64,000 nucleotides of DNA. Source: Deroplatys truncata (Eukaryota > Arthropoda > Insecta > Mantodea > Mantidae). The translations under genes and the position numbers were made by a program. Below the pieces are notes generated by a model. It saw only the letters and a list, made by a program, of their open reading frames with translations. It did not search any database and was not told the origin of the DNA. The stretch is from the NCBI GenBank assembly GCA_030765065.1, contig CM060983.1, positions 50,900,067 through 50,964,066 of the forward strand. Reading direction: 5' to 3'. Positions 54,432-64,000 of the stretch are shown here, one piece after another; positions within the stretch are counted from its first letter, which is position 1; every line of letters begins with the position of its first letter.

Positions 54432-55711
54432 TATAGGAGAGTCCTAACTTTGAACTTAAATAAAATGTTCTATAAATGATAGAGGTTTATTTCTTTTTTT
54501 ATTTTGGAACATAATTAATGTCATTACGTGTGGAAGAGTACATCAGTTAAGTTACCGCCGCGACTTCGTTGGGTTGCGCGTATACGTTTGACCCAATTTT
54601 CAATGACAAAATAACGTAAATTAGGTCCAACTTCACGAATACCATGCGTAATGCTATTCATAAGATCATTTACTGTTTCTGGCTTGTTGACATAAACTCG
54701 AGATTAAGCATAACCTCACAAGAAGTAATCCAACGGCGTTAAATCACATGACCTCGGCGGCCAGTTAACATCACCACCACGGAGAATGATGAAACCTCTG
54801 AACTTCTCCTTCAAAAGATCGATTGTTTCGAGAGCAGATGACATGTGGCACCATCTTGCTGGAACCAGATGTTTCTGAGATCCATACCATCCAACTGACG
54901 CCAAAAATAGTCCCTTATAAGATCCCGGTATCTTTCTCCATTGACAGTTAGAGCTTCTCCATCTTCATCTTGGACAAAAAAATATGGACCAATGATTCCG
55001 CCATACCAAAATCCACACCACACAGTAACCTTTTGGGGATGAAGTGGTTGTTCTTGAATCTGCATTAGATTTTGATTGCTCTAATAGCGAAAATTTTGTT
55101 TTTTAACACAACCATCCATCCAAAAGTGGGCTTCGTCGCTGAAGATGATTTTTCGACAAAAATCCGGGTCAACTTCTAATTACTCCTTAGCCCGGTCAGC
55201 GAATACACGGCGCAATCTATGGTCGTTGGGCTTTAGTTCTTGAGTTAGCACCATTTTGTAAGCGTGAAAATTCAAGTCCATGTGCAGAATTCGCCAAGTT
55301 GTGGTCGGCGAAAGCCCCAATTCCTGCGCTCGACGAGCAATTGATTTGTTTCCGTTCTCGCGTACGCTCTCACGAACGGCGCCTATGTTTTCGTTGGAAC
55401 GCTTACGTCGATTACGTACAGGCGTTCTTTGATTGCTGACAGAACCACTTCTTTCAAATTTATCGATCAGACCCCGAATCGTTCTCTCGCAGGGACGATT
55501 ATGCACACCGTAAGCTTCACGCAATACACGGAAGGTTTGGCGAACAGATGATCCATTTTGATAATAAATGTTCACAATTTATACGCGTTGCTGAATGTTG
55601 TAACGTTCTATGGTTATTTGTAAATAACAACTGTAACTACATGAAAAAAATGACTGCTGTAACTCAATAACAACGGCAGCTATCACGTTAAAGATAGGAC
55701 ACTCTTGTAGG
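54432..55711 (-). mobile_element. Tc1/IS630-like element, near full length (1.28 kb)
   Basis: Possible short inverted ends: TAGGAGAGTCCTAACTTTGA at 54435 and, complemented, TACAAGAGTGTCCTATCTTT at 55710 (about three quarters of bases match by eye). The transposase relic fills the interval. End assignment is tentative. Confidence 0.6.
54525..55617 (-). pseudogene. IS630/Tc1-like transposase pseudogene
   Basis: N-terminus IERYNIQQRV with the presumed start ATG now ATA and an early TAA (near 55585). VNIYYQNGSSVRQTFRVLRE and NRPCERTIRGLIDKFERSGS form the first helix-turn-helix; SIARRAQELGLSPTTTWRIL is the second. The first catalytic Asp is in IIFSDEAHFWMDG (near 55140). Next are EQPLHPQKVTVWCGFWYGGI and IGPYFFVQ. 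The second Asp is in NIWFQQDGATCH, and a frameshift follows near 54845. The third block is DVNWPPRSCDLTPLDYFL, followed by stops, then RSRGGNLTDVLF. All three catalytic Asp codons are present. It would have carried out cut-and-paste transposition. Confidence 0.88.
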
Positions 55712-55974
55712 AAGACCCTTTACATACAATATTAGTTTACAATTGCTTGACCAAACAAAGTAAAACCCACAATACTAAATACTAGTGACTCTTTTTCGAG
55801 AGTTGCTGAGTAAACAAGTGGCCCGTCAAGTTTCAACCTTGCGGTTATTCTACTATCAGGCTAATCTATCTTTAATGGTATAATCTGACTCTATCCGGTA
55901 TAAATTATATTTCTAGACTCTCTGATTGCCTAAGATTGTTTATTTTCTTTCATTTTCTACTAACCTTGCCTACA
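55712..55974. other. Unassigned stretch
   Basis: Nothing recognised. Confidence 0.3.
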
Positions 55975-57420
55975 TACTCCCCACACTAATATTTCCTACC
56001 TTGATTTCAAATTTATAAACTTTTTCCCTTTTATCTCTACTGGTGAATTAGTCCATTTCTGAATCCAAAGTTTTCCTTTCATTATTTTGGTTTCTTCGCA
56101 TTCCAAAATGAATGTCAAATATTATCTTGCTTTCCACACATTGGACATTCCTTTGATTTCAGACCCCCTCCAATGTCCTGAATTCTTTGTTTGATATCTT
56201 TCCAAAACCGCTATCTTCAACCTCTCTGTCACACCACATCATATCCAATCCGATTTTTTTACTTTCTCTACTACGTATAGTAAGTAGGGGAAGTATTGTA
56301 TTCCACCCAAAAATTCGATACCGAGATTTCACCGGAAATACATGTTTTTAGACCCCCTGAATCCAAAAAAAGCATTTTTGGAAACATGTCCGTGTGTGTC
56401 CGTGTGTCTGTCTGTGTGTGTATCTGTCTGTCTGTGAACAGCATAACTCAGAAACGAACAGTCGGATAAACACCAAACTTAGTATTTAGGTTCAGTATCT
56501 TCCAAGGATGCGACACGAAGGTTTTCAAGAAAATCCCCCCACCCCAGATTACCCTTTACATGGAAGATTTTTCGAAAATTTTAATTTTCTCAAAAATGGC
56601 TCTAACGATTTTGATTAAAATATCATATGTTTAAGATATTTTTATGACAAGTAAAATGTATATCTTGAATTTCCTGGGAATGTCTCCAAAAGTATTCTTC
56701 ACTGTGAACGACTTTTGCATAACTGGTGAACCCTAAGAGATAGACAAAATTTTACTACACAAAAAATGTAGATCGCGTTAAAGTACACAATTTATGTCAT
56801 ATACATTTTTTTGTTGAGTGAACCATTTTCGAGATATTACTTGTTATTCCCTTAAATTTTTCAATACTTATTTTCTAAAATGGGAATTCGTTATTCATTT
56901 TTTTTGTCTTGAATATGCAAAGAGTATTAATTCGTTATTCATTTTTTTTGTCTTAGATATGCAAAGAGTATTAATCTGTTGGAAAGGGAATGGTGCTGCA
57001 CCTAGCAACCAGCTATTAAGAGATAGGTATGTACTTAAAGGCTACTGTATTTCCAAATTGCCCTTGTAAATATATATTCCCCTTACATCTACAAGAAAAT
57101 TAGCAATAAGATAGACTCTGCAAATGTTTATCTCGATTAACATGAAGTAGATGGAGAATAAGCGTTTGTAAAAATAGTTTGTACAAGAGTAGAGAAAGTC
57201 ATGTGAGTGTAACACATCAGATTTTTTCAATGGTCTCTCTGATTCTATTAACTCAGATATTGCTCCCCATTGTTTTGTCTTGAAAATTTAGCAATGTCTC
57301 AAGCTGTTATTCTCTTCCAAGTTCTTGATTGTAAACAAGTACTTCGATGTTTTTGCCATTATTTTTCCTTTACTCCTAACTCTACCTAGCTCTGTTTGTG
57401 CAACCCCATTTGGTGAGCCT
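55975..57420 (-). pseudogene. LINE ORF2 C-terminal remnant, split by R1
   Basis: On the minus strand left of the R1 (56250-55975) are ECPMCGKQDNI and, one frame over, FILECEETKIMKGKLWIQKW. This zinc-finger-like Cys-Cys-(His)-Cys block after reverse transcriptase resembles the LINE at 17690-19290 (compare EHIVFDCKG and WLWSIKRD). Right of the R1 (57420-57230) the less clear upstream part continues. Heavily mutated. Confidence 0.6.
56261..57221 (+). repeat. R1 repeat, full length, subfamily B
   Basis: 961 bp. Standard ends. The part after ATGCAAAGAG is replaced by TATTAATCTGTTGGAAAGGG..ATGGTGCTGCACCTAGC, shared only with the copy at 62772. An extra tandem duplication of GTTATTCATTTTTTTTGTCT lies at 56890-56975. 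Confidence 0.88.
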
Positions 57421-57424
57421 TTGG

Positions 57425-57903
57425 GTAGCCCCAGAATTTGTTTTGATATTGCAACGAATGAAAACAGTTGTTGTTAAACACACGTTATTTTTCACTTAGG
57501 CACCCAGAGTACACAAGCGTTACACTTCAGTCACTTTTCACGCACACACAGAACACAACACATCTGATCCGTTAAATCAAAACTCACAATTGAACTGTTG
57601 AGTCACAACTCACAACTGAACTGCACTGATACTGCCCACTTTTCACTTCGTAGCATCTTAACTGACTTAACTCAACTGAGCTCACTGGACAGAGCAGTCC
57701 CTTATAAAGGTTTCTAATGTAAATGGTATGAAGTTTCAAAACTCTATTATTCTGCATGTTCAGGTATCCCGATAGATGCAGCCAAGCTTCATTAACATAT
57801 CCATCATACATGAACTGCAAAAGTCAGTTGCAATAACGAAATCTTGCAAAATTATCCACAATCATCAATATTTACACCGCTGTTTTAGTTTCAGAGCAGT
57901 TCT
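57425..57903. other. Unassigned, ACTC-rich with minus-strand TATA-like box
   Basis: CCTTTATAAGGGACTGC (minus strand, near 57710) followed by AACTCA/ACTGA-rich DNA. It might be an old LTR, but no ends were found. Confidence 0.3.
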
Positions 57904-57907
57904 ATAG

Positions 57908-58762
57908 TGACGCAGTATTTTATATCACAACAATGTGAATGCCAGAGTGTTTGTAGTGTAAATTAGCATTATTGTATGACAATGATTTGAGATGTTTTTT
58001 AATTATAAGCATTGTTAGGAAATAGGTTTACACGGCTTCACTGAAGCTGACAATAGGAGCGGGTAACAATGAGTGAGGGGGTGAGTTGTTTATCAATTAG
58101 AAGAGACAAACAAATGACGTCAGAGTAGCGTGTCTTTCTTTAGAAATGGAGGGAATATCTTCCCTAGAGCATTTGTGTTCGTAATTTTGATTGGATATAA
58201 AAATAGACGCTAATGTTGGCGCGTTTTATTAACCAATATCAGCTCTGTTATAATGTTTAGGCATATCGGGGTGAGGGAGTATAAAAAGCTAAAGCCAGAG
58301 ACGGGTAACGTTCAGTCCAACAGAATCATTCGCGGGTTATACGTCGTGCAGTTCTACAGAATCATTCAGAAGTTACACGTCGCCCAGTTCATCAGAATCA
58401 TTCACGCGTTAAACGTCGCGCAGTTCTACAAAATCTCTTGCGTCGTAAAGCTAGTTATAAAATGTGAAATACGCGAAATAAGTGATTATAGTTGCATTCG
58501 AAAATACAACAGTTTCAGTCAGGCGTGTATCAAAATTAAATCTGTGAAATTAATGAAGTGCGACGGCAATAAAAGTGTAAAAAACAAATTCGTTTATCAG
58601 TGTTATCTTTTAGTAACAACTCCTTTCCGTTTACGCACCCTGTTTAAGCGATTTGCTCGACTTGTAATAATAGCTAGCCGGAGAACAAAGAACTCGAAAT
58701 TCAAAATAGTAAAACAATAACAGGCGCTCAGCAAATAAGATAACACGAAAGATACCGCGACA
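57908..58762 (+). repeat. Solo LTR, family LTR2, copy B
   Basis: 855 bp, TGACGCAGTATTTTATATCA to ATACCGCGACA, duplication ATAG (57904-57907, 58763-58766). TATA box 58280-58286, AATAAA 58568-58573. The 155-codon open frame 58253-58720 runs through the LTR and its tandem repeats and is not a gene. Confidence 0.9.
58321..58428 (+). repeat. 36-bp tandem repeat, three units, inside LTR2 copy B
   Basis: Units start CAGAATCATTC at 58321, 58357 and 58393, each ending GTCGYSCAGTTC(A/T)(A/T). A partial fourth (CAAAATCTCTTGCGTCG) follows. The array begins about 35 bp below the TATA box. LTR2 copy A has only one unit. Confidence 0.9.
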
Positions 58763-58839
58763 ATAGGCAGATAAAAATTCAAGGTGCACGTGTTTCGTGC
58801 AAGTAGTTTAAACAACCAAGTTGTTTGAAGCATTTTTGT

Positions 58840-59755
58840 AGAAATAAAAACTAACAAAAACTATCAATGTAAACGTTAGTTGGGGTGGGGAATTTTCTTA
58901 AAAAGTTTTGTGTCACAAAGTTGGAAGATCCTGAATGAAACACGTAGTTTAGACTCGTCTGAATATTTGTTTTTGAATTATGATGATATCTCTCTCCCTC
59001 TCTCTCTCTCTCTTTCTCTCTCTCTCACTCACACACACATATGCTCGCGAGCTCGAATACCTTTCTCCAATTTTTTCAGGGGAAGTATTGTATTCCACCA
59101 AAATATTTGACATCGAAACTTCAGCTAGGTAAAGCTAATATACATTGCGATTCTAGATTTTCTGCATAGTAAGGTTTTAGCTATCTCTCCGTTTTTAGGT
59201 TGATAAATGATATAAAAGAGATTCATAATAAAGAGGACTTCAAAGGCTATTCCCGGAAAATTCAAGATGCAATTTTTATTTGTCATTAAAATATAGTGTT
59301 TTAATCAAAATCTTAGAGCCATTTTTGAGAAAATAAAAAATAACAAAATTTTCCATGTAAAGGGTAGCTTGGGGTGAGATGATTTTCTTCAAAATCTTTG
59401 TTCTGTATCTTTGGAAGGCCATGAACTTGAATACTAAGTTTCATGTTTAACCGGCAGTTCATTTTTTGTAGTATTACTAGTTCGAGTTGCTCAATACTTT
59501 TGTCTTTCTTTTCAAGTTCCGTAGATTTTCAGTTGTTTCTCACCATGCTATGGAAACAGTATGGAATTTTAAGGCTAGCATATAGGTCCAGTTCTTAAAC
59601 ACGTGACTATCGCTGTTCTCTGTGTATCTATAACGAAATGTGTCATTCAGCTATTTCCGGATGAAGTAGATAAGAAAATAAACTTTTTAGGAATATTTGT
59701 ATATCTAGCAATAAACGATAGTGTCATGTGAATGTAACACATCACAATTTTTTTT
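58840..59755. repeat. Old R1 mosaic
   Basis: Minus-strand R1 blocks at 58865-59110 and 59170-59470 (GGGGTGGGGAATTTTCTTAA, AATAAAGAGGACTTCAAAGG), then a plus-strand 3' end at 59480-59755 with GTCATGTGAATGTAACACAT..CACAATTTTT. Confidence 0.65.
58988..59027. repeat. (CT)n microsatellite
   Basis: TCTCTCCCTCTCTCTC.. run at the position of the usual R1 GT microsatellite. Confidence 0.85.
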
Positions 59756-59759
59756 AAAA

Positions 59760-60290
59760 TGGAGACGAACACATTTCTGAAGTCACTGTAATTTTTTACC
59801 CGTTACCTAAGCTTGGACCCTTTCTATAACTAGCTTATAGGCAGCACGCAAGCGGCCACACAAAATGTTGAGTCGAATAGCTCACGGCTATATATCTTGT
59901 TCCACGACATTTTAATTCGGAATAACTTCAGCATTAGCTAATTCATTAAGGTGAGAAAATAATTACTCTCCTGTGAATCTCGTGCACCATAAACCATTGG
60001 TGACATCTAAAGCAACGGCGAACACCTTTAAAGAGAGTGGTTAAATTTATGGACATAGCCTTATTATGTATATGCGCTATGATGAATAGGACCAGGCAAC
60101 GTATTTTTAAACAAAAGCCAGTACATCAAGATTTGCGGGTTGTTTTCCGAGTGATATCTTCATTGCAAAGGGATGGGAGGAAGAGGGAGGGAGAGAGAAA
60201 GAGACAGAGAAAGAGAAAACTCAATATGAAAGTAAATTTGATAAAACTAAATGTTATATTACTTCTTCTACTCCGTACTTACACTAAAAG
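59760..60290. other. Unassigned stretch
   Basis: A purine-rich run (GGAAGAGGGAGGGAGAGAG) lies near 60178. No gene recognised. Confidence 0.35.
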
Positions 60291-60294
60291 GTAA

Positions 60295-60800
60295 AGATAC
60301 GGACGAACGGAGGGGTCCCGCACGCAAGTGGGCCGCAACGACTCTTTTTGCTTCTACCGTGAACCCTGGGAATGTGAGGGAAGAGACCCGAAGAGCGCAA
60401 ACGTGGACGGGATCTCTAACGTTTCCAGATGAGTCATCCAACTCCACGTAGACCCACCCACAAGCCTCCTAACCTCCGGAGGGACCTACCTGAGCATTTC
60501 CGCAACGACACCAGGGAAGAAATATCTACAAAGCGTACATCCACCGCCCAGCCGCAAACAACCGAACAACGTCGCCTGGTCCTACAACTCTGAAACAGAT
60601 GACAAGGAAGGGGATGATGGGTAAACGAAATGAGGGACAGAAAAATTCGTAATAGAAAAGGAATCACCCTAGCGTTCGTCTGCCGAACCAGGGAAAGCAG
60701 GAATAACCCATGGGTCAGAGAAGGCGTTTGCCGGGGATCGAACCCGAGAGCTCCCGAATACGAGTCGCACACAATACCGCGGCGTCACCTCGCTCGGTCG
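60295..60800 (-). repeat. SINE-B, long copy
   Basis: Head at the right on the minus strand: GACGCCGCGGTATTGTGTGC and B-box CTCGGGTTCGATCCCCGGC. Body blocks CCTGAGCATTTCCGC and CGTTTCCAGATGAGTCATCC are shared with the copy at 34645. Confidence 0.75.
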
Positions 60801-60804
60801 TAAT

Positions 60805-61740
60805 TACACTAAGCAGAGATTTCGATATTACAATGTAAATACATGTTTTGAGGCCCACAGAACTAAAAGATGCATTTTTAGAAAGAGGTCCGCGTGCGTG
60901 AGTGTCTGCCTATCTGTTTGTGAACAGCATAATCCAAAAACGAAAATTCGGGTAAATACCAAACTTGGTTTTTAAGTTTAGAATCTTTCAAGGATGCGAC
61001 ATGAATAATTTCAACAAAATCCTCTTACTCCAAACTACCCTTTACATGGAAAAATTTTCGAAAATTTTGGTTTTATCAAAAATAGCACCAATAATTTTGA
61101 TAAAAATACCATACGTTTAAGACATTTTCATGACAAATTAAATACACATCTTAAATTATATTGGGCATAGCTTCCGAAACCCTCTTCATTCTCATTGACT
61201 TTTCTATAATTGGTAAACCGTAAGAGATGGACAAAATATTATTACACAAAAAATGTAGATGTCGTCATATCAGAAAATTTATCTCAAATATTTTTGCGTC
61301 ATTAACCATTTCCAAGATATTCTTTGTCACTGGTTTGTATTTTCAGATCCTGATACTTTTTTCAAGTGGAAAATCGCTTTTGAGCAGTGAGTTTTTGTCT
61401 GTCTCTTACAATTTGGAATTTATAAGAACTCATTCAGCATGAAGATGACTTCACAGGCTATTCCCAGAAAATTCAAGATTGCATTTTATTTGTTATAAAA
61501 ATATCTTAAATATAAGAAACATGGTATTTTAATCAAAATCGTTAGATCCATTTTTCAGAAAATCAAAAGTAATGAAACCGTCTCCATGCAAAGGGTAGTT
61601 TGGGGCGCGGGGGATTTTCTTGGAAATCTTCTGTCGCATCTTTGAAAGAAGCTGAACGTAAATACCAAGATTGATATTTAATGGACTTTTCGTTTCTGAG
61701 TGATGCTGCTCGTGACACACACACACACAAACACAGAGGA
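60805..61740. repeat. Two old R1 halves in inverted orientation
   Basis: 60805-61365 on the plus strand (AAATACATGTTTTGAGGCCC to CATTTCCAAGATATTC). 61385-61740 on the minus strand (GACTTCACAGGCTATTCCCA to CTCGTGACACACACACACAC). Same arrangement as at 22386-23222. Confidence 0.65.
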
Positions 61741-61745
61741 ATCAT

Positions 61746-62668
61746 TAGGGATGGGAACTCGATACCGCCGATATCTCGATACTCAGTGATATCGAAGTAT
61801 GTCTAACACTTTGAAACAAATCTTCGATAGCTTTTTGATTCCTTTAAATTTTTAAGTTATGCATTATTGAAAATTGTTGGTTTAACGTGGGAATAAAAGG
61901 AGTCGAGACTTCACTTTATTGCCTCACACGTGTCTACAAATGATTGCCGGACTGTAGTTCTTGATAGACTTTGATTGTGTTTCCTGTGGGTGAATCAATG
62001 CTATATTTCACAGACTCTGGCGTCTAAATGAAAACATTGCAAAACAAAGGGGAAGGAGTAGAGGTGCAGCGTTAACTGAGTTGTGAATGAAACTAATTTA
62101 GCTGAGGCACTAAATTACGTTTCTGCAATCAGCTATCACATTGATCTACTACGGCGACAAAAATCTGCAAATCAGTCGAAACAAATCGAAACTTATGTCC
62201 TAAGATAATGCAGCACATGGAAATATTTGTTTTTCCGTTTATCTATTATGTTTATGCAAGTCAAATTCGGGTCAGGAGCGCAGCTTACAGGTATACCGTG
62301 CAACTAATTTCCATAACATGTATAGAAAATCTTTTCAAAGAAAGTTTTAGCACAAAATATGGTTACATAAAAATAGAAGCAAATAAATTATTATTGTTAT
62401 TATTATTATGCTTGACTATCTATAGGGGATATAACATCTATGGCATAATAAAAAAATTGCTACAAGCTGGAGAAGTCAAACAGCAACAATTTCAGAATCA
62501 GCACGCAATACAAAATTGGTTATATGAGTTTATATATACACAGAAAACTACTAATAAGATCATAATTTAGTGAACAAGCTATCGTCTTTATAGTTTGTTA
62601 TAAAGTGAATATCGAGAATCGAGTATCCGTATCAAGTATCGAGAAATTGTGGTATCGTCACATCACTA
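61746..62668. mobile_element. hAT-like non-autonomous element (~920 bp)
   Basis: Ends TAGGGATGGGAACTCGATAC and, complemented, TAGTGATGTGACGATACCAC, followed on both sides by ATCTCGATACT / TCTCGATACTTGATA stretches. The TARNGATG start with ATCGATA-rich subterminal DNA is common in insect hAT elements (family knowledge). The 8-bp target duplication is not clean. The 120-codon frame inside (62208-62570) shows no transposase motif. Confidence 0.65.
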
Positions 62669-62677
62669 TTATTATTA

Positions 62678-62720
62678 CACTAAACCCCCGCTAATCCGGT
62701 CCTCTGTAGTCCAGTCCACA
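62678..62720 (+). repeat. Fragment of a pogo/Tigger-like terminus
   Basis: CACTAAACCCCCGCTAATCC followed by GTCCTCTGTAGTCCAG resembles a pogo/Tigger end. No partner end seen. Confidence 0.45.
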
Positions 62721-62771
62721 TTTGGTTCAATGTCGAAATTCAACAACTATAATTCATCATTTGCTATTTTT

Positions 62772-63673
62772 ACTTTCTCTACTATGTATAGTAAGTAGGG
62801 GAAGTATTGTATTCCACCCCAAAATTCGATACCGAGATTTCACCGGAAATACATGTTTTGAGACCCCCTGAATCCAAAAAAAAACATTTTTGGAAACATG
62901 TCCGTGTGTGTGTCTGTCTGTGCGTCTGTCTGTGAACAGCATAACTCAGAAACGAACAGTCGGATAAACACCAAACTTGGTATTTAGGTTCAGTATCTTC
63001 CAGAGATGTGACACGAAGGTTTTCAAGAAAATTCCCCACCCCCGATTACCCTTTACATGGAACATATTTCGAAAATTTTAATTTTCTCAAAAATGGCTCT
63101 AACGGTTTTGATTAAAATATCATATGTTTAAGATATTTTCATGACAAATAAAATGTATATCTTGTATTTCCTGGGAATGTCTCCAAAAGTATTCTTCATT
63201 GTGAACGACTTTTGCATAACTGGTAAACCATAAGAGATAGACAAAATTTTACTGCACAAAAAATGTAGATCGCGTTAAAATACACAATTTATGTCATATA
63301 CATTTTGTTGTTGAGTGAACCATTTTCGAGATATTGCTTGTTATTCCCTTAAATTTTTCAATACTTATTTTCTCAAATGGGAATTCGTTATTCATTTTTT
63401 TGTCTTGGATATGCAAAGAGTATTAATCTGTGGGAAAGGGAATGGTGCTGCACCTAGCAACCAGCTATTAAGAGATATGTATTTGCTTAAAGGCTACTGT
63501 ATTTCTATATTGCCCTTGTAAATATATATTCCCCTTACATCTACAAGAAAATCAGCAATAAGATAGAGTCTGCAAATGTTTAACTCGATTAACTTGAAGT
63601 AGATGTAGAATAAGCGTTTGTAAAAATAGTTTGTACAAGAGTAGAGAAAGTCATGTGAGTGTAAAACATCAGA
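62772..63673 (+). repeat. R1 repeat, full length, subfamily B
   Basis: 902 bp, from ACTTTCTCTACTATGTATAG to AACATCAGA. Shares the subfamily B replacement (GGTGCTGCACCTAGCAACC) with 56261-57221 and lacks its tandem duplication. The short minus-strand frames cover the microsatellite and are not genes. Confidence 0.88.
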
Positions 63674-63689
63674 TTTTTAATAGTGTTTT

Positions 63690-63945
63690 AACATCCATTT
63701 TTACTGCATATGGCACCACAAATGGTGCACACAGATAATAAATGAAATTAAACAATTGGGGAAGGAAACGTTCCAGGTCTAAGTTTTAGGCTGACTCCCT
63801 GGTATTTGCCAGTTTTGAGGACTGAGAAAAACCTGGAGAAAACCTCAGTCTGAGAGGATGGACCTGGCAGGGTTTGAGCCACAGATCTTCTGTTTATGCC
63901 TTAGCAACCTCAGCTACGGAGCTGTCCTGATTTAATGATTCGCCA
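63690..63945 (-). repeat. SINE-F, tRNA-like head
   Basis: Minus strand: GGACAGCTCCGTAGCTGAGG (A-box region) and CTGTGGCTCAAACCCTGCC (B-box). The body TTTTTCTCAGTCCTCAAAAC lies to the left. Only copy of this type here. Confidence 0.6.
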
Positions 63946-64000
63946 GGGTGGCAAGCTTTATCACGCAACCGCTGCACAACCATTACGTCGGTTGTTGTAT

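Noticed and set aside
58321..58436. CRISPR-like array
   Set aside because: Three directly adjacent 36-bp units without spacers, inside an insect LTR; no cas genes. The window is eukaryotic.
58253..58720. 155-codon open frame
   Set aside because: It lies wholly inside solo LTR2 copy B and includes the 36-bp tandem units, which are a multiple of three and stay open by repetition.
62208..62570. 120-codon open frame in the hAT-like element
   Set aside because: A/T-rich, with a Leu run from an ATT microsatellite and no hAT transposase motif.

Overview
The window looks like intergenic DNA from a large, repeat-rich insect genome. Evidence is a retrocopy of an animal Cu/Zn superoxide dismutase, many insect-type mariner/IS630 transposase relics, tRNA-derived SINEs with body plans I associate with cockroaches, termites and other Polyneoptera (low confidence, inference only), solo LTRs and LINE fragments. 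I found no intact host protein-coding gene and no convincing functional RNA gene. Almost every long open frame is a fragment of a broken transposase, a reading through a repeat, or noise.

The dominant component is one interspersed family, here called R1 (about 0.8-0.97 kb). It begins ACTTTCTCTACTACGTATAG, has an internal GT/CT microsatellite, and ends AGTAGAGAAAGTCATGTGAG..ACACATCAGA next to T-runs. Nine well-preserved copies and many old, diverged ones cover a large part of the window on both strands, often nested or head-to-tail. Its subterminal inverted repeats, terminal stem-loops, T-tract targets and internal microsatellite resemble non-autonomous Helentron/Helitron2 (HINE/DINE-1-like) elements. 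This is the best candidate here for something undescribed.

Layout. 0-5.4 kb: R1 copies, a solo LTR inside an RNase H-bearing LINE remnant, and a mariner inserted in another mariner. 5.6-10.2 kb: an R1/SINE nest. 11.9-22 kb: four solo LTRs of one family (LTR1) that split a LINE and a SINE, plus a deleted mariner. 22-25.5 kb: old R1 copies holding a processed Sod1 pseudogene. 25.5-32.3 kb: a Tc1/mariner-rich stretch (long-TIR MITE, two DUF4817-type deletion derivatives, three isolated helix-turn-helix heads, a further mariner). 33-36.2 kb: SINEs and a pogo/Tigger-like element. 36.7-44.7 kb: a tRNA-like sequence, solo LTRs and R1. 46.6-52.2 kb: SINE and R1 mosaics. 53-58.8 kb: solo LTRs, two more transposase relics and a LINE cut by R1. 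59-64 kb: R1, a SINE, a hAT-like non-autonomous element, R1 and a SINE.

Nine of the ten solo LTRs have four-base flanks that can be read as target duplications (eight exact, one imperfect), which fixes their ends. All ten lack internal regions. The DNA transposases are dead in recognisable ways: first or second catalytic Asp changed to Asn in former CpG contexts, in-frame deletion of the first Asp, stops and frameshifts. The region therefore reads as a fossil record of successive insertions, not as a gene cluster with a joint function.
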